From positions 1,488,001 through 1,552,000 of the forward strand of contig NZ_JAFMZQ010000001.1 of NCBI RefSeq assembly GCF_024436415.1: a DNA stretch of 64,000 nucleotides. The letters are read 5' to 3'. Position numbers and translations under genes: made by a program. Origin of the DNA: Pedobacter deserti. GTDB taxonomy: Bacteria > Bacteroidota > Bacteroidia > Sphingobacteriales > Sphingobacteriaceae. A model generated the notes under the pieces. That model did no database searches and had not been told where the DNA came from. It saw only the letters and a program-made list of their open reading frames with translations. Of the stretch, positions 32,268 through 42,330 are shown in pieces; position 1 is the stretch's first letter, and each line of letters starts with the position of its first letter.

Positions 32268-34646
32268 ATGTTTGTAATTAAAAGAGATGGCCGCAAGGAA
32301 GCGGTGAGGTTTGATAAGATCACAGCGCGGATTGAAAAACTTTGTTATGGGTTCAATGCTGAACTTGTAGATCCGATTGATGTGGCGAAAAAGGTTATTG
32401 AAGGTTTGTATGATGGTGTGACCACTTCGGAGCTGGATAATCTTGCTGCTGAGACCGCTGCTTCTTTAACCACTAAACATCCGGATTATGCTTTGCTGGC
32501 ATCTCGAATAGCTGTTTCGAACTTGCATAAAAATACAACGAAGTCGTTCTCTAAGACGATGGAGATGCTGTATACTTATATTGATCAGAAGACAGGTAAG
32601 CAGTCTTCCCTTATCGCAGATGACGTGTGGGAAGTCATTAAAAATAACGCCGACCTGCTGGATAGTACCATCATTTATGACAGGGACTTTGGGTTTGATT
32701 ACTTTGGCTTTAAGACGCTGGAAAAGTCTTATCTGCTGAAGGTAGAAGGTCAGATCGTGGAGCGGCCGCAGCATTTGTTTATGCGCGTAGCGGTGGGAAT
32801 TCACAAGGAAGATGTCGAAAGTGCGATTGCTACCTATAATCTGATGAGTGAGCGCTGGTTTACCCATGCTACACCAACCTTATTTAATGCGGCAACGCCT
32901 AAACCGCAAATGTCGTCGTGCTTTTTGCTGACCATGCAGGACGACAGTATTGAAGGTATTTATGATACATTGAAGCAAACGGCTAAGATTTCGCAAAGTG
33001 CCGGTGGTATTGGCTTAAGCATTCATAACATTAGGGCTACTGGGGCTTATATTGGCGGTACTAACGGAACCAGTAATGGTATAGTGCCTATGCTGAAGGT
33101 GTTTAATGATACTGCACGGTATGTAGACCAGGGTGGTGGTAAACGTAAAGGTGCTTTTGCCATATACCTGGAACCATGGCACGCTGATGTGTTCAGTTTC
33201 CTGGATTTACGTAAAAACCACGGAAAAGAGGAACTGCGCGCAAGAGACTTATTTTATGCGCTATGGGTATGCGACATGTTTATGAGAAGGGTAGAGGAAA
33301 ATGGTGACTGGAGCCTTTTCTCTCCTGATGAGGCACCTGGTCTGGCTGATTGCTTCGGTGAGGAATTTGACGCGCTTTATGAGCGTTACGAAAAAGAAGG
33401 AAGGGCAAGAAAAACGGTGAAGGCACAGGAACTTTGGTTTGCCATTTTAGATTCGCAGATTGAGACGGGTACGCCTTATCTTTTATATAAAGATGCGGCA
33501 AACAGTAAATCTAATCAGCAGAATTTAGGTACGATCAAAAGTTCTAACTTATGTACTGAAATTATTGAGTACACTTCTAAGGATGAAGTTGCAGTATGTA
33601 ACCTGGCTTCTCTGGCCCTGCCGAGATTTGTGATCAACGGTGAATTTGATCATCAAAAGTTATACGAGGTGACCTATCAGGCTACGTTAAACCTGAATAA
33701 AATTATTGACTATAACTATTATCCGGTAGAGGAGGCAAGAAACTCCAATATGCGTCACAGACCTGTCGGGCTTGGTGTTCAGGGACTTGCTGATGCGTTT
33801 ATCTTGATGCGGTTGCCTTTTGAGAGCGAAGGTGCAAGGATCTTAAATAAAGAAATTTTTGAGACCATTTATTTTGCGGCAATGACAGCTTCTCATGATC
33901 TGGCAGTGAAGCATGGTCCGTACCAGACTTTTAAAGGTTCTCCTTTGTCGCAGGGCAAATTCCAGTTCGATCTATGGAATGTGAAACCTGAGAGTAACCG
34001 TTGGGACTGGGATTCGTTGAGAGAGAAGGTTGTGAAGGATGGGGTTTACAATTCACTGCTTGTGGCGCCGATGCCTACGGCTTCAACTTCGCAGATCTTG
34101 GGTAACAACGAATGCTTCGAACCTTACACTTCGAATATTTATACAAGAAGGGTACTGAGCGGAGAGTTTATTGTAGTGAACAAGCATTTGCTTAAGGACC
34201 TGGTGGCTCTTGGTTTATGGAGCCCGGCAATGAAAGACAGGATTATACTTGCAAATGGCTCTATACAAGATATCCCTGAGATCCCTGATTACATTAAGGA
34301 GCTCTATAAGACGGTTTGGGAAATTAAGATGCGTAGCATTATTGATATGGCTGCCGATAGGGGCGCTTACATTTGCCAGTCACAGTCGCTCAACTTGTTT
34401 ATCAGTGCACCGAATACTTCGAAATTAACGTCAATGCATTTTTATGCCTGGAAGAAGGGATTGAAAACCGGGATGTACTACCTGCGTACGCAGGCTGCAT
34501 CGCAAGCGGTTAAATTCACCGTAGAAAATCAGGCAGGTAAAAATATGGAGCCGGTAATTCCAGAGCGTATCGAGCAGCATGCTGAGGAGATTATTGAAGG
34601 GCCGGTTTGTACAATGGAAGAAGGTTGTATAAGCTGCTCAGGTTAG
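32268..34646 (+). CDS. nrdA: Ribonucleoside-diphosphate reductase, alpha subunit (class Ia)
   Basis: A 792-residue protein with an N-terminal ATP-cone ('[20 protein letters not shown]') for dATP control, then the ten-stranded catalytic barrel: '[19 protein letters not shown]', '[12 protein letters not shown]', '[12 protein letters not shown]' and '[20 protein letters not shown]'. The redox cysteines are in 'SSCF', 'NLCTEI' and 'AVCNL'; the C-terminal tail '[12 protein letters not shown]' supplies the shuttle cysteines. It converts NDPs to dNDPs with NrdB. It ends at a strong bidirectional terminator. Confidence 0.97.
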   Translation: MFVIKRDGRKEAVRFDKITARIEKLCYGFNAELVDPIDVAKKVIEGLYDGVTTSELDNLAAETAASLTTKHPDYALLASRIAVSNLHKNTTKSFSKTMEMLYTYIDQKTGKQSSLIADDVWEVIKNNADLLDSTIIYDRDFGFDYFGFKTLEKSYLLKVEGQIVERPQHLFMRVAVGIHKEDVESAIATYNLMSERWFTHATPTLFNAATPKPQMSSCFLLTMQDDSIEGIYDTLKQTAKISQSAGGIGLSIHNIRATGAYIGGTNGTSNGIVPMLKVFNDTARYVDQGGGKRKGAFAIYLEPWHADVFSFLDLRKNHGKEELRARDLFYALWVCDMFMRRVEENGDWSLFSPDEAPGLADCFGEEFDALYERYEKEGRARKTVKAQELWFAILDSQIETGTPYLLYKDAANSKSNQQNLGTIKSSNLCTEIIEYTSKDEVAVCNLASLALPRFVINGEFDHQKLYEVTYQATLNLNKIIDYNYYPVEEARNSNMRHRPVGLGVQGLADAFILMRLPFESEGARILNKEIFETIYFAAMTASHDLAVKHGPYQTFKGSPLSQGKFQFDLWNVKPESNRWDWDSLREKVVKDGVYNSLLVAPMPTASTSQILGNNECFEPYTSNIYTRRVLSGEFIVVNKHLLKDLVALGLWSPAMKDRIILANGSIQDIPEIPDYIKELYKTVWEIKMRSIIDMAADRGAYICQSQSLNLFISAPNTSKLTSMHFYAWKKGLKTGMYYLRTQAASQAVKFTVENQAGKNMEPVIPERIEQHAEEIIEGPVCTMEEGCISCSG

Positions 34647-34663
34647 GATTAACTTTAATGAAT

Positions 34664-34702
34664 AAAAAAGGGGGACGGTTCTTATAACCGCCCCCTTTTT
34701 TT
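34664..34702. terminator. Bidirectional terminator between nrdA and the LruC gene
   Basis: A6, then GGGGG-A-CGGTT (34670-34680), a 5-nt loop, AACCGCCCCC (34686-34695), then T7. The stem has one bulged A. A- and T-runs on both sides let it serve both convergent genes. Confidence 0.88.
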
Positions 34703-36821
34703 ATTTGCTGTATATGTAGTTTGTGTTTCGATAGCCGTTGGCGGTACTCGTATACCAGTCGCGATACGTTGTGCCGCCCGACTGCGCCCAGGCCAGGAAA
34801 TGTGGGTACGCTTGTGTAATCGAGCGGCCTTCAACAGGGTAGCTGAAGGTGCTCTGAAAGCTTAAGGCCCAGGGATATCCTGTGTTGTCCAGATAATACT
34901 TATTTGAGGCTGCATTACTCCGGTCTTCATAGGTACCAAACAGAGAAGTGTTGGCCTTGGCCGTTGGTGCATAGTTAGGTAGGTGCACTTCATATTCCCT
35001 GCGCATGTCGCTGATCAGAAATGGATTAAATGGTGCTGTCCCCAGCTCGGCCATTGAAATCGGGCTTACAAATCTGACTTGAACGGATACGCTCGCGGGG
35101 TTCACCTTTTCCTTGGCAGGATCCGTATTTACAAAAATGGAGTTGTTGGGGTTTCGCAATAGATTTTCATGGCTGTCGAACGGTATAATAACCGCCTGGG
35201 ACTGCCCGGCCTCTACCTTGTTTCCTGCGAGCTGGATGTAGTTATGGTTGAGCAACTGGCCGTCAACAGAGGCTATTTTTCCGGGAGCAAAAGGGAATTG
35301 TACACCAAAGCCGTTTTTATAGCTTGCACCGGCGGCAACAGGCATGTAGGTACCGGTCATGTCAACAACCTGGTTTTTTGCATTGGCAACGAACGCATAA
35401 CGATAATTGATCACGAGGTCGTTAATATCATAATCGCCCTTGCGTGGCCAGTTGTCTTCGAAAGCCAGCGTAGCCCAGCCAGTGGCTGAAGGAAAATAGC
35501 TCGTAAATGCCCGATTTGGATCGTTGGGGAATTCGTCGAGTTTGTCCTGGACGGTGTCTCCATCGGTATCTCCGCCTTTGTCCACCGGCGCTACATTTTC
35601 GTTCGAAATTCCTGTAACCGGATTGGATGTGGCATATATAACCAGATCATTAAAATCGTTGTCGGAATTTTGTGACCGGTTTACATCTTCAAAGCCCATT
35701 AAGAACAGGTTATGTGTGTTGTCGTGCAAAAGTACCGAGTGCTTTTTCAGGCTGCTTATCTCCGGGTTGAATCTTGAATCAGAATAGAACTTTGCTGAGT
35801 TAGTATTGACACCGCTTGACGTCCAGGCGTTTTGCAGCAGTACAAATGCTATCGTTGTACCCGCATTGAATCGTCCGAGCTTGACTTTGTTTCCGGAATG
35901 GAGGCCGCCACCGCTTTGGTAGGCAGAGGCGTTAGGGAAAATCAACGTTACTTTATCGATGCCGCCCAGCGTGGCCCCAACGTTAACTGAATTTGGCGGA
36001 TTTCCGGTCTCGTAAGTATAATATGCCAACGAGTTATAATAGCCAGCGCCCTCAGAAACAAATGTAATCCATACGTCACTGGTCTCCTTAACGACAATAT
36101 TTGATTCAATGTTGTTGGTTAGGTATTGGGGGTGCGTGGTGTTGAGCGGCTTCCCTTCGGGCAGAGATGCGTTTACGTAATTCAACAGTCCTGTACTTAT
36201 GACGTCGCTGGTTGTTTCTAAATACTTTGGCCTTCCCAGACTAAGTGGATAGGTGGAGGTATTCAATACAGCAGAAGCTGTATTGGTGTAGGGAGAAGGA
36301 TATCCGTAGCTAACGGTAAGTGCCATTGTGCCTATTGCCGATTTCTTACTAAGCAGTGCTCCGGGATCAATATCTGAGGGTGTTGCAGGCATGCGTGCAG
36401 CGATGTCGCCGCTGGCTGTATTACTGCCCCCGATAATGGCGCTTACAGAGGATCTTCCGCCTATATACAGCAAGGCATCATTGATAAGGCCTATATAATT
36501 CGGGGTGACGGCCAGTGTATCTAAAAAGGAGGGTATCGTGACATTACCTCTTACATAGCCATTCTGATCGCTCACGGCTCTCAGGAAAATTCGGTCCTGA
36601 TCTGCAGGGTCGGTTACACTAAGCACTGCTCCTGCAATGGGCTGGTTGTTGTTGGTGAGTAACTGGACCGAGACAGCAATGCTTTTCGTGGTGGCATAGC
36701 TGAATGAGTTTGGAATGAGGGTTTCGTTTTCTGGATCCGGGCTGCTCGACTTGTCTTTCTTGCAAGCTACAACGGATACAATTAAGAAAACCAAACCGAA
36801 AAAAGGGATGAGTTTTTTCAT
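34701..36821 (-). CDS. LruC-domain lipoprotein
   Basis: A 706-residue lipoprotein with lipobox 'LIVSVVACKKD' (Cys20). The N-terminal part has a carboxypeptidase-regulatory-like beta domain ('VSVQLLTNNNQPIAGAVLSV'). The middle has a DUF4114-like motif 'NDFNDLVIYA', then 'DTDGDTVQDKLDEFPND', a calcium-binding type-3-repeat sequence, and the C-terminal LruC domain with 'KGDYDINDLVINYR'. LruC proteins are cell-surface lipoproteins in Bacteroidota, of unknown role. It is a single-gene unit. Confidence 0.9.
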   Translation of the reverse strand: MKKLIPFFGLVFLIVSVVACKKDKSSSPDPENETLIPNSFSYATTKSIAVSVQLLTNNNQPIAGAVLSVTDPADQDRIFLRAVSDQNGYVRGNVTIPSFLDTLAVTPNYIGLINDALLYIGGRSSVSAIIGGSNTASGDIAARMPATPSDIDPGALLSKKSAIGTMALTVSYGYPSPYTNTASAVLNTSTYPLSLGRPKYLETTSDVISTGLLNYVNASLPEGKPLNTTHPQYLTNNIESNIVVKETSDVWITFVSEGAGYYNSLAYYTYETGNPPNSVNVGATLGGIDKVTLIFPNASAYQSGGGLHSGNKVKLGRFNAGTTIAFVLLQNAWTSSGVNTNSAKFYSDSRFNPEISSLKKHSVLLHDNTHNLFLMGFEDVNRSQNSDNDFNDLVIYATSNPVTGISNENVAPVDKGGDTDGDTVQDKLDEFPNDPNRAFTSYFPSATGWATLAFEDNWPRKGDYDINDLVINYRYAFVANAKNQVVDMTGTYMPVAAGASYKNGFGVQFPFAPGKIASVDGQLLNHNYIQLAGNKVEAGQSQAVIIPFDSHENLLRNPNNSIFVNTDPAKEKVNPASVSVQVRFVSPISMAELGTAPFNPFLISDMRREYEVHLPNYAPTAKANTSLFGTYEDRSNAASNKYYLDNTGYPWALSFQSTFSYPVEGRSITQAYPHFLAWAQSGGTTYRDWYTSTANGYRNTNYIYSK

Positions 36822-36946
36822 GGTTAGGAATTTTTAGTTGTTATCTGGTATGGCAAAGCAAATACCATGCGAAAAATGCCCGCAGGCATTTGTATTTCCA
36901 TTTCCTTGGGAAGATTGCTCTTCAGAAGAATGCGATAAAAAAATGG

Positions 36947-36954
36947 TAACTTTG
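36947..36954 (+). promoter_or_regulatory. -7 element of aguB
   Basis: TAACTTTG, 20 nt before the ATG at 36975. No clear -33 element at the expected distance. Confidence 0.5.
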
Positions 36955-36974
36955 CAGTTTAAAATTGGTAAAGC

Positions 36975-37850
36975 ATGGCTAAAGTACAAGTTGGATTGGT
37001 GCAGATGAGCTGTACAGGTAATAAGCAGGAGAACCTTGATAAGGCGATTTCTAAGATCAGGGAGGCCGCTGCAAAGGGCGCCCAAATTGTATGTCTTCAG
37101 GAACTATTTACGTCGCTGTATTTCTGTGACGTTGAAGACTATAGTAATTTTGATTTAGCGGAGCCTATCCCAGGGCCGTCTACCGACGCCCTGCAGGTTG
37201 TTGCAAAAGAGCTGGGTGTGGTGGTGATCGCGTCGCTATTTGAAAAGCGGGCGCAGGGTTTATATCACAATACTACGGCTGTTCTGGATGCTGATGGTGC
37301 TTATTTGGGTAAGTACAGAAAGATGCATATCCCGGATGATCCGGCTTACTATGAGAAGTTTTATTTTACGCCTGGCGACCTTGGGTATAAGGTGTTCGAA
37401 ACAAAGTTTGCCAAAATCGGTGTTTTGATCTGCTGGGACCAATGGTATCCTGAAGCATCCCGTATTACAGCGCTGATGGGGGCAGATATTTTGTTTTACC
37501 CGACGGCTATCGGCTGGGCAACTGACCAGGATGATGAAACGAACAAGGATCAGTATAATGCCTGGCAAACAATCCAGCGTTCGCACGCGGTTGCCAATGG
37601 CGTACCTGTGGTTAGTGTAAACCGGGTTGGCTTTGAACAGGACGGGGCGATGAAATTCTGGGGCGGAAGTTTCGCAACCAATGCACAGGGACGGATTTTA
37701 TATTTAGGATCGCATGAGGAAGAGGAAACCGCGGTAGTTGAGCTTGATCTGACAGAGTCGGACTTTTTCCGTAAGCATTGGCCGTTCCTGAGAGACCGTA
37801 GGATCGACTCTTACCAGCCGATTACCAAGAGATATATTGATCAAGATTAA
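36975..37850 (+). CDS. aguB: N-carbamoylputrescine amidase
   Basis: A 291-residue carbon-nitrogen hydrolase. The catalytic triad is Glu in 'QIVCLQELFTS', Lys in 'YLGKYRKMHIPDDP' and Cys in 'GVLICWDQWYPEAS'. Substrate-type residues 'HIPDDPAYYEKFYFTPGDLG' and 'WPFLRDRRID' match N-carbamoylputrescine amidase. It releases putrescine, carbon dioxide and ammonia from N-carbamoylputrescine, the product of the next gene's enzyme. Gap to aguA is 8 nt. Confidence 0.95.
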   Translation: MAKVQVGLVQMSCTGNKQENLDKAISKIREAAAKGAQIVCLQELFTSLYFCDVEDYSNFDLAEPIPGPSTDALQVVAKELGVVVIASLFEKRAQGLYHNTTAVLDADGAYLGKYRKMHIPDDPAYYEKFYFTPGDLGYKVFETKFAKIGVLICWDQWYPEASRITALMGADILFYPTAIGWATDQDDETNKDQYNAWQTIQRSHAVANGVPVVSVNRVGFEQDGAMKFWGGSFATNAQGRILYLGSHEEEETAVVELDLTESDFFRKHWPFLRDRRIDSYQPITKRYIDQD

Positions 37851-37858
37851 GGAACTGC

Positions 37859-38926
37859 ATGTCATCTTTTAACGAAGTTATTTTTGAGAACAGTCCCGGC
37901 CGGCTAGGTTACCGTTTCCCGGCAGAGTGGGAAAAACATGAGGCAACCTGGCTTACCTGGCCGCATAAGGAAGCCTCTTGGCCCGGCAAGATTGACACGA
38001 TCTACAAGCCTTACTGCCAATTTATCAAGATTGTAGCTGAGGGGGAGAAAGTTCGCATAAACGTGAACGACGAGGAAACCAAACGCTTTGCGATTGCTCA
38101 GTTGGAAAGCGTTGGAGCTGATCTTGTCCAGATTGAATTTTATTTCAACGGAAGTAATGATGCATGGTGCAGGGATCATGGTCCGGCATTTTTGTTGAAT
38201 CGGGCGGGCGACCAGAAGGTAATTGTAGACTGGGGTTATAATGCCTGGGGCGACAAGTATCCGCCATATGATCTGGATGATGTTATACCCACAAAAATTG
38301 GGCAGCATTTCAACCTTCCGGTATATCACCCGGGCATCGTTATGGAGGGAGGTTCAGTCGAGTTTAATGGTGCAGGCGTGGTTTTAACCACGACGGCCTG
38401 TTTGCTTAACGAGAACAGGAACCCTGATTTGACTCGGGATCAGATTGAACGTTACCTGCGTGAATTTTATGGGGTGGAGCATATACTCTGGCTAGGCGAT
38501 GGTATCGTTGGAGATGATACGGATGGTCATATTGATGATATCACACGTTTTGTGAATGAAGACACGGTGCTCACCGTTGTGGAAAGCAATCCGCTCGACG
38601 AGAACTATTTGTTGTTGCAGGAGAATCTGCAGCAGTTGAAATCGATGCGTTTGCCAGATGGTCGGCCGCTGAATATCGTGGAACTGCCGATGCCTTCGCC
38701 CGTTATTTACGAAGACACGCGTTTACCGGCCTCTTATGCCAATTTTTACATTGCCAACGCTGCAGTGATTGTGCCGACGTTTAGGGACGTGAACGATGAG
38801 AAGGCGTTGAAGATCATAAAAAGCGTATTCCCCGACCGCAAGGTTGTAGGCATCGACTCTACAGATATTATCTGGGGCCTGGGCAGCTTTCATTGTTTGA
38901 GTCAGCAAGAGCCGGCTACCCGTTAA
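37859..38926 (+). CDS. aguA: Agmatine deiminase
   Basis: A 355-residue protein of the guanidine-group-modifying fold. Motifs include 'GYRFPAEWEKHEATWLTWPH', 'NDAWCRDHGPAFLLN', 'MEGGSVEFNGAGVVLTT' and 'GDDTDGHIDDITRF'. The catalytic Cys is in 'GLGSFHCLSQQEPA' near the C-terminus. It hydrolyses agmatine to N-carbamoylputrescine and ammonia. With aguB it forms the arginine-decarboxylase route to putrescine; the decarboxylase is not in the window. Confidence 0.95.
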   Translation: MSSFNEVIFENSPGRLGYRFPAEWEKHEATWLTWPHKEASWPGKIDTIYKPYCQFIKIVAEGEKVRINVNDEETKRFAIAQLESVGADLVQIEFYFNGSNDAWCRDHGPAFLLNRAGDQKVIVDWGYNAWGDKYPPYDLDDVIPTKIGQHFNLPVYHPGIVMEGGSVEFNGAGVVLTTTACLLNENRNPDLTRDQIERYLREFYGVEHILWLGDGIVGDDTDGHIDDITRFVNEDTVLTVVESNPLDENYLLLQENLQQLKSMRLPDGRPLNIVELPMPSPVIYEDTRLPASYANFYIANAAVIVPTFRDVNDEKALKIIKSVFPDRKVVGIDSTDIIWGLGSFHCLSQQEPATR

Positions 38927-38962
38927 TATTATAATTACTATTTTCAACAAACCATAGATAAA

Positions 38963-39706
38963 ATGAAGTTATTAGAAGGAAAAACTGCGCTTGTTACGGG
39001 CGCATCAAAAGGGATAGGAAGAAGAATTGCTGAAAAGTTTGCTGAGCAGGGAGCGAATGTTGCTTTTACCTACCTCTCGTCGGTCGAAAAAGGCATGGCG
39101 CTGGAAAATGAACTGCAGCAGTTTGGTACAAAGGTGAAAGGCTATCGCTCCGACGCCTCAAAGTTCGACGAAGCGGAGAAACTGATCAATGATATTGTGG
39201 CTGATTTTGGAGGGGTAGATATTGTGGTGAATAATGCTGGTATTACTAAAGATGGCCTGTTGATGAGGATGACTGAAGAAAATTGGGATGACGTGATAGA
39301 TGTGAATTTAAAGTCTGTTTTTAACGTCACCAAAGCAGTGTCTAAGGTAATGATGAAGGCGAGAAGCGGTTCTATCATCAATATGAGTTCTGTAGTGGGC
39401 GTGCAGGGAAATGCTGGTCAGGCCAATTATGCTGCTTCCAAGGCGGGAATAATCGGGTTCTCTAAGTCGGTAGCAAAAGAGCTTGGTTCCCGTAATATAC
39501 GGACCAATGTGGTAGCCCCAGGTTTCATTCGCACAGAGATGACAGATGTTCTTGATCCGAAAGTAGTTAAAGGTTGGGAAGAAGGCATTCCTTTGAAACG
39601 CGCAGGTGAGACAGAGGATGTAGCGAACGTATGTCTGTTCCTGGCTTCAGACATGAGTGCTTATGTAACTGGTCAGGTACTTTCTGTTTGCGGCGGAATG
39701 TTGTAG
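38963..39706 (+). CDS. fabG: 3-oxoacyl-ACP reductase FabG
   Basis: A 247-residue SDR. NADPH site 'VTGASKGIGRRIAEKF', 'NNAGITKDGLLMRM', catalytic Ser in 'IINMSSVVG', Tyr-Lys in 'QANYAASKAGIIGFSKSVAK' and the end 'YVTGQVLSVCGGM' match FabG closely. It reduces beta-ketoacyl-ACP in fatty-acid synthesis; housekeeping or a paralogue cannot be separated from sequence alone. It stands 36 nt after aguA and 13 nt before the VWA gene. Confidence 0.93.
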   Translation: MKLLEGKTALVTGASKGIGRRIAEKFAEQGANVAFTYLSSVEKGMALENELQQFGTKVKGYRSDASKFDEAEKLINDIVADFGGVDIVVNNAGITKDGLLMRMTEENWDDVIDVNLKSVFNVTKAVSKVMMKARSGSIINMSSVVGVQGNAGQANYAASKAGIIGFSKSVAKELGSRNIRTNVVAPGFIRTEMTDVLDPKVVKGWEEGIPLKRAGETEDVANVCLFLASDMSAYVTGQVLSVCGGML

Positions 39707-39719
39707 CCATGTGTTTGGT

Positions 39720-41804
39720 ATGGGCGATTCGATTGTAGTTACCTTACTAAGTTTATTCGGATGCCTGATTCTGGGGATTAGTGTCGCCTGGATGTTGTAT
39801 CGCCATAATACCTTTCTTGATAGGAGACTAAAGCTCGGGTTGGCCACAATCCGGGCTTTAGTCATTACAGCCATTGCGTTTCTGATCCTGGCTCCGCTCA
39901 TCAGGAGCATTTCTTTTCTGGTGGAAAAGCCGGTTATCGCCATAGCTATAGATAACTCGGAATCGGTGCGGGCAATCGAGCCCGTTAGCTTTAATGCAGG
40001 AAGGTTCGAAAGCCAAATGAACCGGATCGCAAACACGCTTTCGAAAGATTATGAGGTGAAGCTGTTTAGTTTTAGTGACAGCGTAAAAAGCGCTTTGGAT
40101 TTCAATTATGCCGGGAAAGTAACAAACGGAACTGCCCTAGCAAATCGTATTGCCAATCAGTTGTCCGGCCGCAATATTGGCGCTGTTGTGCTTGCATCGG
40201 ATGGTATTTTTAACCGCGGTGGAAATCCGGTTAATGCATTTAAAAAGCTGAATGCTCCGTTTTACACGGTGATGCTGGGAGATACGGTTCCAAAAAGGGA
40301 TGTTCGGATTACTAATGTACATCATAATCAGATTGCATTTCTGGGTGATGAGTTTGTGATCTCGGTACAGGTGCAGGCAGTTAAAAGTGATGGGGAAACC
40401 ACCTTCTTCAGCGTTGAGCAGGATGGAAAGGAGGTTTATCGTAACCGCCTGGTTATTGCCGGCGATGCCTTCGCGAAAGAAATGCTGGTCCGGCTAAAAG
40501 CGACTAAAACGGGCATTCAGAAATTTCGACTTAAAGTAGGTGAACTTGAGCATGAGATTTCGCGGTTGAACAACCAGGCCGAGGTTTTTATCGAGGTTTC
40601 AGATGCCCGGAGAAAAATTCTCATCGCTGCTGCCGGTCCGCATCCTGATATCTCCGCTTATAAGCAGTCGCTTACTTCTAATACACATTTTGATGTAAAG
40701 GTGGTGCTCGGTGATGATTTGAGCAGGACAGATCCCTCAGACTATAATCTGATTGTCTTATACCAGTTGCCTTCAAATCTTTTAACGGAGACCGCCTTTT
40801 TGAATCTGGTCGGGAAAAGTAAGGCTGCCAGATGGTATGTTACAGGGGCGCAGACGAATATTGCAGGTTTTAATCGTTTACAGAACCGGGTCAATCTTCA
40901 GCAGGAAGGCGTCGGCCTGCAGGAGAAGTACGCATTTGTCGACGAGCGCTTCGGTGCTTTCCGTGTGGACGTTAGCGATGCGCGTAAGCTGGGGAATTTT
41001 GCTCCGTTGCTTAGCCCGCCTGTCGGCCTTAGCATTCCGGGCGACGCAAGCATAGTCTTAAAAAGCAGAAGCGGAAAGACTGGTACCGGAGAGCCGCTGT
41101 TATTTTTGACCAGTGAGGGCACAAAGCGTTCGGCATACCTGATGGGCGAAGGGTTGTGGCGATGGAGGCTCTCTGATTTGTCTGACGAGGGGCAGCCAGG
41201 TCTGCTGGATCAGTTGCTGCCGAATGTAGCTCAGTATCTTACCGTAAATGATGACAAACGGAAGTTCGACGTGTACACTTTGAAGAATGGCTATGGTGAG
41301 CAGGATAATGTGGTATTCAACGCCGTTTTATATGACGATAACTACCAGCAGCTAAATACGCCAGATGTTAGTCTGGAACTTCGTAATAAATTGGATGGCA
41401 GGCGCTTCAATTTTCTATTCTCAAGAACCGAAGCCGGATATACTCTTGACGCCGGATTTTTACCGCCTGGCGAATACACCTATTCCGCCGCTGCGGTCTC
41501 TGCCGGAAGAAAGCTTGCTGACAGCGGCACGTTCCATGTGACTGAGCTGCGTACCGAATTTCAGGAAACTACTGCAAATCATGAATTGTTAAAGAGCCTG
41601 GCCGCGCAGACGAATGGGGAATGGTTTGAACCGGATAGCGTTAACCATATTTTAGAACGCATCAGGGCGAATGAGCAAATACGCAGTGTAAGCTATGAGG
41701 ACCGCAGGTATACTGAACTGGTAAACTATAAATGGTTATTCTGGCTGATCGTATCGCTGCTTGGCCTGGAGTGGTTGATGAGAAAGAGAAATGCTGCAAT
41801 ATAG
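39720..41804 (+). CDS. VWA-domain membrane protein, unknown function
   Basis: A 694-residue protein from the ATG at 39720; a GTG three codons earlier is less likely. Two N-terminal transmembrane helices (about residues 5-27 and 40-65) precede a periplasmic VWA-like domain with an intact MIDAS start, 'AIAIDNSESVRAI' (D-x-S-x-S), and 'VVLASDGIFNRGGNP'. Beta-rich domains follow, and one transmembrane helix ends the protein ('WLFWLIVSLLGLEWLM'). The layout resembles Bat-type aerotolerance proteins but without a recognisable operon. Partner unknown. Confidence 0.8.
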   Translation: MGDSIVVTLLSLFGCLILGISVAWMLYRHNTFLDRRLKLGLATIRALVITAIAFLILAPLIRSISFLVEKPVIAIAIDNSESVRAIEPVSFNAGRFESQMNRIANTLSKDYEVKLFSFSDSVKSALDFNYAGKVTNGTALANRIANQLSGRNIGAVVLASDGIFNRGGNPVNAFKKLNAPFYTVMLGDTVPKRDVRITNVHHNQIAFLGDEFVISVQVQAVKSDGETTFFSVEQDGKEVYRNRLVIAGDAFAKEMLVRLKATKTGIQKFRLKVGELEHEISRLNNQAEVFIEVSDARRKILIAAAGPHPDISAYKQSLTSNTHFDVKVVLGDDLSRTDPSDYNLIVLYQLPSNLLTETAFLNLVGKSKAARWYVTGAQTNIAGFNRLQNRVNLQQEGVGLQEKYAFVDERFGAFRVDVSDARKLGNFAPLLSPPVGLSIPGDASIVLKSRSGKTGTGEPLLFLTSEGTKRSAYLMGEGLWRWRLSDLSDEGQPGLLDQLLPNVAQYLTVNDDKRKFDVYTLKNGYGEQDNVVFNAVLYDDNYQQLNTPDVSLELRNKLDGRRFNFLFSRTEAGYTLDAGFLPPGEYTYSAAAVSAGRKLADSGTFHVTELRTEFQETTANHELLKSLAAQTNGEWFEPDSVNHILERIRANEQIRSVSYEDRRYTELVNYKWLFWLIVSLLGLEWLMRKRNAAI

Positions 41805-41812
41805 CCTGGATT

Positions 41813-42112
41813 CTAATCTTTCTTCGCTTCCCTGATAATTACGAAAACATCTTCATTATCTTTTTTCATGAAGTATTTCTCGCGCGCAAATTTTTCAGCG
41901 GTATTGAGATTCGTATTGAGCTCGTTCAGGTCCTTTTTCACTTGCGCAATCTCTTTTATATAGAAGGCTTTTTCCTCTTCGAGCTTATTTAGCGCTGTTT
42001 TGTATTCGTATTGCGCAATGATGTCGTTTCTATCGAAGAATAACATCCAGACCACAAAAGCGGCTACGGCTAAGAAGTATTTATTGCTGACAAGCTGAAA
42101 CATACGGTTCAT
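41813..42112 (-). CDS. ftsB: Septum formation initiator FtsB/DivIC
   Basis: About 99 residues from the ATG at 42112; the upstream TTG is not needed. One transmembrane helix ('YFLAVAAFVVWMLFF') is followed by a coiled coil ('QYEYKTALNKLEEEKAFYIK') and 'FAREKYFMKKDNEDVFVI', the family ending. It links FtsL and FtsQ in the divisome. In many genomes it directly follows eno; here 4.8 kb separates them. Confidence 0.9.
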   Translation of the reverse strand: MNRMFQLVSNKYFLAVAAFVVWMLFFDRNDIIAQYEYKTALNKLEEEKAFYIKEIAQVKKDLNELNTNLNTAEKFAREKYFMKKDNEDVFVIIREAKKD

Positions 42113-42120
42113 ATACAAAC

Positions 42121-42315
42121 TTATTGAAAAGATTGATTATTCACAATGGTTTCCATAAAAGTAATTCGCGGTATTGGAACAATATTCTGCACTATAGGTC
42201 TTGGGGACATTTTCTGACGAATTATGTTCTGCGGGGCGGCTGCTTCGCTGTATAATTTCTTGAACTTTCCGGTATTCAAGGAAATAACGGCATTACTATC
42301 GACCTTAGCTGTCAA
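42121..42315 (-). CDS. Possible small protein, 64 aa
   Basis: A TTG-started frame ends just 8 nt before the ATG of ftsB and would be co-transcribed with it. The composition ('AVISLNTGKFKKLYSEAAAP', 'RPIVQNIVPIPRITFMETIV') looks protein-like, but there is no ATG start for the full length and no recognised family. Its 5' end is 15 nt from the divergent sigma-factor start, leaving no room for normal promoters. It may be chance. Confidence 0.3.
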   Translation of the reverse strand: MTAKVDSNAVISLNTGKFKKLYSEAAAPQNIIRQKMSPRPIVQNIVPIPRITFMETIVNNQSFQ

Positions 42316-42330
42316 CCAAATACAATCTGC

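Noticed and set aside
37240..37428. Frame-shifted alternative product within aguB
   Set aside because: Simply the other reading frame of an intact, well conserved enzyme.
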